From the NCBI GenBank assembly GCA_029224185.1, contig JANZKI010000097.1:1-64000 (forward strand): a DNA stretch of 64,000 nt. Reading direction: 5' to 3'. Positions 20,221 to 30,909 of the stretch are shown in pieces. Position numbers and translations under genes: made by a program. Every line of letters starts with the position of its first letter. The first letter of the stretch is position 1. The notes below the pieces were generated by a model. The model was given only the letters and a program-made list of their open reading frames with translations. It made no database searches and was not told the DNA's origin. This DNA comes from Karalla daura (Eukaryota > Chordata > Actinopteri > Chaetodontiformes > Leiognathidae).

Positions 20221-22925
20221 CAGCCCCCTGCGTAGGAAACGGTGGGGAAAAGCGCTTTGAAAAAGTGTGTTGACGCATTCACCATCGGCCATTACGCAGT
20301 GCATCAACAGGCCAAAACAGTGTTTAGATCGCCTAGTTGGGCCTGTTTACAGCCCCCTGCGTCGGAAACGGTGAGGATAAGCGCTTTGAAAAAGTGTGTT
20401 GACGCATTCACCATTGGCCATGACGCAGTGCAGCAACAGGCCTAAACAGTGTTTAGAACGCCTAGTTGGGCCTGTTTACAGCCCCCTGCATCAGAAACGG
20501 TGGGAAAAAGCGCTTTGAAAAAGTGTGTTGACGCATTCACCATGGGCCATTACGCAGTGCAGCAACAGGCCTAAACAGTGTTTAGAACGCCTAGTTGGGC
20601 CTGTTTACAGCCCCCTGCGTAAGAAACGTTGGGGAAAAGCGCTTTGAAAAAGTGTGTTGACGCATTCACCATGGGCCACTTACTAGTGCAGCAACAGGCC
20701 TAAAAAGTGTTTAAAACGCCTAGTTGGGCCTGTTTACAGCCCCCTGCGTAAGAAACGGTGGGGAAAAGCGCTTTGAAAAAGTGTGTACACATTCACCATC
20801 GGACATTACGCAGTGCAGCAACAGGCCAAAACAGTGTTTAGATCGCCTAGTTGGGCCTGTTTACAGCCCCCTGCATAGGAAACGGTGGGGAAAAGCGCTT
20901 TGAAAAAGTGTGTTGACGCATTCACCATGGGCCATTACGTAGTGCAGCAACAGGCCTAAACAGTGTTTAGAGCGCCTATTTGGGCCTGTTTACAGCCCCC
21001 TGCGTAAGAAACGGTGGGGAAAAGCGCTTTGAAAAAGTGTGTTGACGCATTCACCATCGGCCATTACGCAGTGCAGCAACAGGCCTAAACAATGTTTAGA
21101 ACGCCTAGTTGGGCCTATTTACAGCCCCCTGCGCAGGAAACGGTGGGGAAAAGCGCTTTGAAAAAGTGTGTTGACGCATTCACCATCGGCCATTACGCAG
21201 TGCATCAACAGGCCTAAACAGTGTTTAGATCGCCTAGTTGGGCCTGTTTACAGCCCCCTGCGTAGAAAACGGTGAGGATAAGCGCTTTGAAAAAGTGTGT
21301 TGACGCATTCACCATGGGCCAATACGCAGTGCAGCAAGAGGCCTAAACAGTGTTTAGATCGCCTAGTTGGGCCTGTTTACAGCCCCCTGCATAGGAAACG
21401 GTGGGGAAAAGCGCTTTGAAAAAGTGTGTTGACGCATTCACCATGGGCCATTACGTAGTGCAGCAACAGGCCTAAACAGTGTTTAGAGCGCCTAGTTGGG
21501 CCTGTTTACAGCCCCCTGCGTAAGAAACGGTGGGGAAAAGCGCTTTGAAAAAGTGTGTTGACGCATTCACCATCGGCCATTACGCAGTGCAGCAACAGGC
21601 CTAAACAATGTTTAGAACGCCTAGTTGGGCCTATTTACAGCCCCCTGCGTAGGAAACGGTGGGGAAAAGCGCTTTGAAAAAGTGTGTTGACGCATTCACC
21701 ATCGGCCATTACGCAGTGCATCAACAGGCCTAAACAGTGTTTAGATCGCCTAGTTGGGCCTGTTTACAGCCCCCTGCGTAGAAAACAGTGAGGATAAGCG
21801 CTTTGAAAAAGTGTGTTGACGCATTCACCATGGGCCAATACGCAGTGCAGCAAGAGGCCTAAACAGTGTTTAAAACGCCTAGTTGGGCCTGTTTACAGCC
21901 CCCGGCGTAGGAAACGGTGGGGAAAAGCGCTTTGAAAAAGTGTGTACACATTCACCATCGGACATTACGCAGTGCAGCAACAGGCCAAAACAGTGTTTAG
22001 ATCGCCTAGTTGGGCCTGTTTACAGCCCCCTGCGTAGGAAACGGTGGGGAAAAGCGCTTTGAAAAAGTGTGTTGACGCATTCACCATGGGCCAGTACGTA
22101 GTGCAGCAACAGGCCTAAACAGTGTTTAGAGCGCCTATTTGGGCCTGTTTACAGCCCCCTGCGTAAGAAACGGTGGGGAAAAGCGCTTTGAAAAAGTGTG
22201 TTTACGCATTCACTATTGGCCATTACGCAGTGCAGCAACAGGCCTAAACAGTGTTTAGAACGCCTAGTTGGGCCTGTTTACAACCCCCTGCATTGGAAGC
22301 GGTGGGGAAAAGCGCTTTGAAAAAGTGTGTTGACGCATTCACCATCGGCCAATACGCAGTGCAGCAACAGGCCTAAACAGTGTGTAGAACGCCTAGTTGG
22401 GCCTGTTTACAGCCCCCTGCGTAGGAAACGGTGAGGATAAGCGCTTTGAAAAAGTGTGTTGACGCATTCACCATTGGCCATGACGCAGTGCAGCAACAGG
22501 CCTAAACAGTGTTTAGAACGCCTAGTTGGGCCTGTTTACAGCCCCCTGCATCAGAAACGGTGGGAAAAAGCGCTTTCAAAAAGTGTGTTGACGCATTCAC
22601 CATGGGCCATTACGCAGTGCAGCAACAGGCCTAAACAGTGTTTAGAACGCCTAGTTGGGCCTGTTTACAGCCCCCTGCGTAAGAAACGTTGGGGAAAAGC
22701 GCTTTGAAAAAGTGTGTTGACGCATTCACCATGGGCCACTTACTAGTGCAGCAACAGGCCTAAAAAGTGTTTAAAACGCCTAGTTGGGCCTGTTTACAAC
22801 CCCCTGCATTGGAAACGGTGGGGAAAAGCGCTTTGAAAAACTGTGTTGACGCATTCACCATCGGCCATTACGCAGTGCTGCAACAGGCCTAAACAATGTT
22901 TAGAACGCCTAGTTGGGCCTATTTA
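20221..22925 (+). repeat. 21-mer unit, 2705 bp (zone 2)
   Basis: The 17-mer order with mG-mH-mI-mJ present twice. The first tract carries the CTATTTGG, GCGCAGG and GAAAACGGTG subtypes and the second the standard forms, so this is not a fresh tandem copy. It ends mM-mN-mO-mE2-mA-mB. From mG onward it matches the 16-monomer tail of the zone 3 25-mer apart from mE2. Confidence 0.91.
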
Positions 22926-25114
22926 CAGCCCCCTGCGTAGGAAACGGTGGGGAAAAGCGCTTTGAAAAAGTGTGTTGACGCATTCACCATCGGCCATTAC
23001 GCAGTGCATCAACAGGCCAAAACAGTGTTTAGATCGCCTAGTTGGGCCTGTTTACAGCCCCCTGCGTCGGAAACGGTGAGGATAAGCGCTTTGAAAAAGT
23101 GTGTTGACGCATTCACCATTGGCCATGACGCAGTGCAGCAACAGGCCTAAACAGTGTTTAGAACGCCTAGTTGGGCCTGTTTACAGCCCCCTACATCAGA
23201 AACGGTGGGAAAAAGCGCTTTGAAAAAGTGTGTTGACGCATTCACCATGGGCCATTACGCAGTGCAGCAACATGCCTAAACAGTGTTTAGAACGCCTAGT
23301 TGGGCCTGTTTACAGCCCCCTGCGTAAGAAACGTTGGGGAAAAGCGCTTTGAAAAAGTGTGTTGACGCATTCACCATGGGCCACTTACTAGTGCAGCAAC
23401 AGGCCTAAAAAGTGTTTAAAACGCCTAGTTGGGCCTGTTTACAGCCCCCTGCGTAAGAAACGGTGGGGAAAAGCGCTTTGAAAAAGTGTGTACACATTCA
23501 CCATCGGACATTACGCAGTGCAGCAACAGGCCAAAACAGTGTTTAGATCGCCTAGTTGGGCCTGTTTACAGCCCCCTGCATAGGAAACGGTGGGGAAAAG
23601 CGCTTTGAAAAAGTGTGTTGACGCATTCACCATGGGCCATTACGTAGTGCAGCAACAGGCCTAAACAGTGTTTAGAGCGCCTAGTTGGGCCTGTTTACAG
23701 CCCCCTGCGTAAGAAACGGTGGGGAAAAGCGCTTTGAAAAAGTGTGTTGACGCATTCACCATCGGCCATTACGCAGTGCAGCAACAGGCCTAAACAATGT
23801 TTAGAACGCCTAGTTGGGCCTATTTACAGCCCCCTGCGTAGGAAACGGTGGGGAAAAGCGCTTTGAAAAAGTGTGTTGACGCATTCACCATCGGCCATTA
23901 CGCAGTGCATCAACAGGCCTAAACAGTGTTTAGATCGCCTAGTTGGGCCTGTTTACAGCCCCCTGCGTAGAAAACAGTGAGGATAAGCGCTTTGAAAAAG
24001 TGTGTTGACGCATTCACCATGGGCCAATACGCAGTGCAGCAAGAGGCCTAAACAGTGTTTAAAACGCCTAGTTGGGCCTGTTTACAGCCCCCGGCGTAGG
24101 AAACGGTGGGGAAAAGCGCTTTGAAAAAGTGTGTACACATTCACCATCGGACATTACGCAGTGCAGCAACAGGCCAAAACAGTGTTTAGATCGCCTAGTT
24201 GGGCCTGTTTACAGCCCCCTGCGTAGGAAACGGTGGGGAAAAGCGCTTTGAAAAAGTGTGTTGACGCATTCACCATGGGCCAGTACGTAGTGCAGCAACA
24301 GGCCTAAACAGTGTTTAGAGCGCCTATTTGGGCCTGTTTACAGCCCCCTGCGTAAGAAACGGTGGGGAAAAGCGCTTTGAAAAAGTGTGTTTACGCATTC
24401 ACTATTGGCCATTACGCAGTGCAGCAACAGGCCTAAACAGTGTTTAGAACGCCTAGTTGGGCCTGTTTACAACCCCCTGCATTGGAAGCGGTGGGGAAAA
24501 GCGCTTTGAAAAAGTGTGTTGACGCATTCACCATCGGCCAATACGCAGTGCAGCAACAGGCCTAAACAGTGTGTAGAACGCCTAGTTGGGCCTGTTTACA
24601 GCCCCCTGCGTAGGAAACGGTGAGGATAAGCGCTTTGAAAAAGTGTGTTGACGCATTCACCATTGGCCATGACGCAGTGCAGCAACAGGCCTAAACAGTG
24701 TTTAGAACGCCTAGTTGGGCCTGTTTACAGCCCCCTGCATCAGAAACGGTGGGAAAAAGCGCTTTCAAAAAGTGTGTTGACGCATTCACCATGGGCCATT
24801 ACGCAGTGCAGCAACAGGCCTAAACAGTGTTTAGAACGCCTAGTTGGGCCTGTTTACAGCCCCCTGCGTAAGAAACGTTGGGGAAAAGCGCTTTGAAAAA
24901 GTGTGTTGACGCATTCACCATGGGCCACTTACTAGTGCAGCAACAGGCCTAAAAAGTGTTTAAAACGCCTAGTTGGGCCTGTTTACAACCCCCTGCATTG
25001 GAAACGGTGGGGAAAAGCGCTTTGAAAAACTGTGTTGACGCATTCACCATCGGCCATTACGCAGTGCTGCAACAGGCCTAAACAATGTTTAGAACGCCTA
25101 GTTGGGCCTATTTA
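22926..25114 (+). repeat. 17-mer unit, 2189 bp (zone 2)
   Basis: Standard 17-mer. The mE at 23184 has CTACATCAG and, at 23273, CAACATGCC instead of CAACAGGCC. The same pair of changes recurs 4507 bp later, at 27691-27780. Confidence 0.92.
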
Positions 25115-27432
25115 CAGCCCCCTGCGTAGGAAACGGTGGGGAAAAGCGCTTTGAAAAAGTGTGTTGACGCATTCACCATCGGCCATTACGCAGTGCATCA
25201 ACAGGCCAAAACAGTGTTTAGATCGCCTAGTTGGGCCTGTTTACAGCCCCCTGCGTCGGAAACGGTGAGGATAAGCGCTTTGAAAAAGTGTGTTGACGCA
25301 TTCACCATTGGCCATGACGCAGTGCAGCAACAGGCCTAAACAGTGTTTAGAACGCCTAGTTGGGCCTGTTTACAGCCCCCTGCATCAGAAACGGTGGGAA
25401 AAAGCGCTTTGAAAAAGTGTGTTGACGCATTCACCATGGGCCATTACGCAGTGCAGCAACAGGCCTAAACAGTGTTTAGAACGCCTAGTTGGGCCTGTTT
25501 ACAGCCCCCTGCGTAAGAAACGTTGGGGAAAAGCGCTTTGAAAAAGTGTGTTGACGCATTCACCATGGGCCACTTACTAGTGCAGCAACAGGCCTAAAAA
25601 GTGTTTAAAACGCCTAGTTGGGCCTGTTTACAGCCCCCTGCGTAAGAAACGGTGGGGAAAAGCGCTTTGAAAAAGTGTGTACACATTCACCATCGGACAT
25701 TACGCAGTGCAGCAACAGGCCAAAACAGTGTTTAGATCGCCTAGTTGGGCCTGTTTACAGCCCCCTGCATAGGAAACGGTGGGGAAAAGCGCTTTGAAAA
25801 AGTGTGTTGACGCATTCACCATGGGCCATTACGTAGTGCAGCAACAGGCCTAAACAGTGTTTAGAGCGCCTATTTGGGCCTGTTTACAGCCCCCTGCGTA
25901 AGAAACGGTGGGGAAAAGCGCTTTGAAAAAGTGTGTTGACGCATTCACCATCGGCCATTACGCAGTGCAGCAACAGGCCTAAACAATGTTTAGAACGCCT
26001 AGTTGGGCCTATTTACAGCCCCCTGCGCAGGAAACGGTGGGGAAAAGCGCTTTGAAAAAGTGTGTTGACGCATTCACCATCGGCCATTACGCAGTGCATC
26101 AACAGGCCTAAACAGTGTTTAGATCGCCTAGTTGGGCCTGTTTACAGCCCCCTGCGTAGAAAACGGTGAGGATAAGCGCTTTGAAAAAGTGTGTTGACGC
26201 ATTCACCATGGGCCAATACGCAGTGCAGCAAGAGGCCTAAACAGTGTTTAGATCGCCTAGTTGGGCCTGTTTACAGCCCCCTGCATAGGAAACGGTGGGG
26301 AAAAGCGCTTTGAAAAAGTGTGTTGACGCATTCACCATGGGCCATTACGTAGTGCAGCAACAGGCCTAAACAGTGTTTAGAGCGCCTAGTTGGGCCTGTT
26401 TACAGCCCCCTGCGTAAGAAACGGTGGGGAAAAGCGCTTTGAAAAAGTGTGTTGACGCATTCACCATCGGCCATTACGCAGTGCAGCAACAGGCCTAAAC
26501 AATGTTTAGAACGCCTAGTTGGGCCTATTTACAGCCCCCTGCGTAGGAAACGGTGGGGAAAAGCGCTTTGAAAAAGTGTGTTGACGCATTCACCATCGGC
26601 CATTACGCAGTGCATCAACAGGCCTAAACAGTGTTTAGATCGCCTAGTTGGGCCTGTTTACAGCCCCCTGCGTAGAAAACAGTGAGGATAAGCGCTTTGA
26701 AAAAGTGTGTTGACGCATTCACCATGGGCCAATACGCAGTGCAGCAAGAGGCCTAAACAGTGTTTAAAACGCCTAGTTGGGCCTGTTTACAGCCCCCGGC
26801 GTAGGAAACGGTGGGGAAAAGCGCTTTGAAAAAGTGTGTACACATTCACCATCGGACATTACGCAGTGCAGCAACAGGCCAAAACAGTGTTTAGATCGCC
26901 TAGTTGGGCCTGTTTACAGCCCCCTGCGTAGGAAACGGTGGGGAAAAGCGCTTTGAAAAAGTGTGTTGACGCATTCACCATGGGCCAGTACGTAGTGCAG
27001 CAACAGGCCTAAACAGTGTTTAGAGCGCCTATTTGGGCCTGTTTACAGCCCCCTGCGTAAGAAACGGTGGGGAAAAGCGCTTTGAAAAAGTGTGTTTACG
27101 CATTCACCATGGGCCATTACGCAGTGCAGCAACAGGCCTAAACAGTGTTTAGAACGCCTAGTTGGGCCTGTTTACAGCCCCCTGCGTAAGAAACGTTGGG
27201 GAAAAGCGCTTTGAAAAAGTGTGTTGACGCATTCACCATGGGCCACTTACTAGTGCAGCAACAGGCCTAAAAAGTGTTTAAAACGCCTAGTTGGGCCTGT
27301 TTACAACCCCCTGCATTGGAAACGGTGGGGAAAAGCGCTTTGAAAAACTGTGTTGACGCATTCACCATCGGCCATTACGCAGTGCTGCAACAGGCCTAAA
27401 CAATGTTTAGAACGCCTAGTTGGGCCTATTTA
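25115..27432 (+). repeat. 18-mer unit, 2318 bp (zone 2)
   Basis: The 21-mer pattern (double mG-mH-mI-mJ) shortened by an mM/mE hybrid at 27046, which has GTGTTTACGC and then CCATGGGCCATTACGC. mN and mO are lost. Together with the next 17-mer it forms a 35-monomer, 4507-bp period. Confidence 0.9.
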
Positions 27433-29621
27433 CAGCCCCCTGCGTAGGAAACGGTGGGGAAAAGCGCTTTGAAAAAGTGTGTTGACGCATTCACCATCGG
27501 CCATTACGCAGTGCATCAACAGGCCAAAACAGTGTTTAGATCGCCTAGTTGGGCCTGTTTACAGCCCCCTGCGTCGGAAACGGTGAGGATAAGCGCTTTG
27601 AAAAAGTGTGTTGACGCATTCACCATTGGCCATGACGCAGTGCAGCAACAGGCCTAAACAGTGTTTAGAACGCCTAGTTGGGCCTGTTTACAGCCCCCTA
27701 CATCAGAAACGGTGGGAAAAAGCGCTTTGAAAAAGTGTGTTGACGCATTCACCATGGGCCATTACGCAGTGCAGCAACATGCCTAAACAGTGTTTAGAAC
27801 GCCTAGTTGGGCCTGTTTACAGCCCCCTGCGTAAGAAACGTTGGGGAAAAGCGCTTTGAAAAAGTGTGTTGACGCATTCACCATGGGCCACTTACTAGTG
27901 CAGCAACAGGCCTAAAAAGTGTTTAAAACGCCTAGTTGGGCCTGTTTACAGCCCCCTGCGTAAGAAACGGTGGGGAAAAGCGCTTTGAAAAAGTGTGTAC
28001 ACATTCACCATCGGACATTACGCAGTGCAGCAACAGGCCAAAACAGTGTTTAGATCGCCTAGTTGGGCCTGTTTACAGCCCCCTGCATAGGAAACGGTGG
28101 GGAAAAGCGCTTTGAAAAAGTGTGTTGACGCATTCACCATGGGCCATTACGTAGTGCAGCAACAGGCCTAAACAGTGTTTAGAGCGCCTAGTTGGGCCTG
28201 TTTACAGCCCCCTGCGTAAGAAACGGTGGGGAAAAGCGCTTTGAAAAAGTGTGTTGACGCATTCACCATCGGCCATTACGCAGTGCAGCAACAGGCCTAA
28301 ACAATGTTTAGAACGCCTAGTTGGGCCTATTTACAGCCCCCTGCGTAGGAAACGGTGGGGAAAAGCGCTTTGAAAAAGTGTGTTGACGCATTCACCATCG
28401 GCCATTACGCAGTGCATCAACAGGCCTAAACAGTGTTTAGATCGCCTAGTTGGGCCTGTTTACAGCCCCCTGCGTAGAAAACAGTGAGGATAAGCGCTTT
28501 GAAAAAGTGTGTTGACGCATTCACCATGGGCCAATACGCAGTGCAGCAAGAGGCCTAAACAGTGTTTAAAACGCCTAGTTGGGCCTGTTTACAGCCCCCG
28601 GCGTAGGAAACGGTGGGGAAAAGCGCTTTGAAAAAGTGTGTACACATTCACCATCGGACATTACGCAGTGCAGCAACAGGCCAAAACAGTGTTTAGATCG
28701 CCTAGTTGGGCCTGTTTACAGCCCCCTGCGTAGGAAACGGTGGGGAAAAGCGCTTTGAAAAAGTGTGTTGACGCATTCACCATGGGCCAGTACGTAGTGC
28801 AGCAACAGGCCTAAACAGTGTTTAGAGCGCCTATTTGGGCCTGTTTACAGCCCCCTGCGTAAGAAACGGTGGGGAAAAGCGCTTTGAAAAAGTGTGTTTA
28901 CGCATTCACTATTGGCCATTACGCAGTGCAGCAACAGGCCTAAACAGTGTTTAGAACGCCTAGTTGGGCCTGTTTACAACCCCCTGCATTGGAAGCGGTG
29001 GGGAAAAGCGCTTTGAAAAAGTGTGTTGACGCATTCACCATCGGCCAATACGCAGTGCAGCAACAGGCCTAAACAGTGTGTAGAACGCCTAGTTGGGCCT
29101 GTTTACAGCCCCCTGCGTAGGAAACGGTGAGGATAAGCGCTTTGAAAAAGTGTGTTGACGCATTCACCATTGGCCATGACGCAGTGCAGCAACAGGCCTA
29201 AACAGTGTTTAGAACGCCTAGTTGGGCCTGTTTACAGCCCCCTGCATCAGAAACGGTGGGAAAAAGCGCTTTGAAAAAGTGTGTTGACGCATTCACCATG
29301 GGCCATTACGCAGTGCAGCAACAGGCCTAAACAGTGTTTAGAACGCCTAGTTGGGCCTGTTTACAGCCCCCTGCGTAAGAAACGTTGGGGAAAAGCGCTT
29401 TGAAAAAGTGTGTTGACGCATTCACCATGGGCCACTTACTAGTGCAGCAACAGGCCTAAAAAGTGTTTAAAACGCCTAGTTGGGCCTGTTTACAACCCCC
29501 TGCATTGGAAACGGTGGGGAAAAGCGCTTTGAAAAAGTGTGTTGACGCATTCACCATCGGCCATTACGCAGTGCTGCAACAGGCCTAAACAATGTTTAGA
29601 ACGCCTAGTTGGGCCTATTTA
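27433..29621 (+). repeat. 17-mer unit, 2189 bp, last of zone 2
   Basis: Standard 17-mer, but with a plain mE after mO and a final mB with GAAAAAGTG instead of GAAAAACTG. Both are the states used in zone 3, so this unit is transitional. It shares CTACATCAG and CAACATGCC with the unit at 22926. Confidence 0.91.
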
Positions 29622-30909
29622 CAGCCCCCTGCGTAGGAAACGGTGGGGAAAAGCGCTTTGAAAAAGTGTGTTGACGCATTCACCATCGGCCATTACGCAG
29701 TGCATCAACAGGCCAAAACAGTGTTTAGATCGCCTAGTTGGGCCTGTTTACAGCCCCCTGCGTCGGAAACGGTGAGGATAAGCGCTTTGAAAAAGTGTGT
29801 TGACGCATTCACCATTGGCCATGACGCAGTGCAGCAACAGGCCTAAACAGTGTTTAGAACGCCTAGTTGGGCCTGTTTACAGCCCCCTGCATCAGAAACG
29901 GTGGGAAAAAGCGCTTTGAAAAAGTGTGTTGACGCATTCACCATGGGCCATTACGCAGTGCAGCAACAGGCCTAAACAGTGTTTAGAACGCCTAGTTGGG
30001 CCTGTTTACAGCCCCCTGCATCAGAAACGGTGGGAAAAAGCGCTTTGAAAAAGTGTGTTGACGCATTCACCATGGGCCATTACGCAGTGCAGCAACAGGC
30101 CTAAACAGTGTTTAGAACGCCTAGTTGGGCCTGTTTACAGCCCCCTGCGTAAGAAACGTTGGGGAAAAGCGCTTTGAAAAAGTGTGTTGACGCATTCACC
30201 ATGGGCCACTTACTAGTGCAGCAACAGGCCTAAAAAGTGTTTAAAACGCCTAGTTGGGCCTGTTTACAGCCCCCTGCGTAAGAAACGGTGGGGAAAAGCG
30301 CTTTGAAAAAGTGTGTACACATTCACCATCGGACATTACGCAGTGCAGCAACAGGCCAAAACAGTGTTTAGAACGCCTAGTTGGGCCTGTTTACAGCCCC
30401 CTGCATCAGAAACGGTGGGAAAAAGCGCTTTGAAAAAGTGTGTTGACGCATTCACCATGGGCCATTACGCAGTGCAGCAACAGGCCTAAACAGTGTTTAG
30501 AACGCCTAGTTGGGCCTGTTTACAGCCCCCTGCATCAGAAACGGTGGGAAAAAGCGCTTTGAAAAAGTGTGTTGACGCATTCACCATGGGCCATTACGCA
30601 GTGCAGCAACAGGCCTAAACAATGTTTAGAACGCCTAGTTGGGCCTGTTTACAGCCCCCTGCGTAAGAAACGTTGGGGAAAAGCGCTTTGAAAAAGTGTG
30701 TTGACGCATTCACCATGGGCCACTTACTAGTGCAGCAACAGGCCTAAAAAGTGTTTAAAACGCCTAGTTGGGCCTGTTTACAACCCCCTGCATTGGAAAC
30801 GGTGGGGAAAAGCGCTTTGAAAAAGTGTGTTGACGCATTCACCATCGGCCATTACGCAGTGCTGCAACAGGCCTAAACAATGTTTAGAACGCCTAGTTGG
30901 GCCTATTTA
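29622..30909 (+). repeat. Zone 3 10-mer, copy 1, 1288 bp
   Basis: Order: mC-mD-mE-mE-mA-mF-mE-mE-mA-mB. The mF (30267-30393) has TTTAGAACGCC and the last mE (30523) has AACAATGTTTAG. The same order and subtypes recur at 33869, 37858, 42363, 51756 and 56261. Confidence 0.93.
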
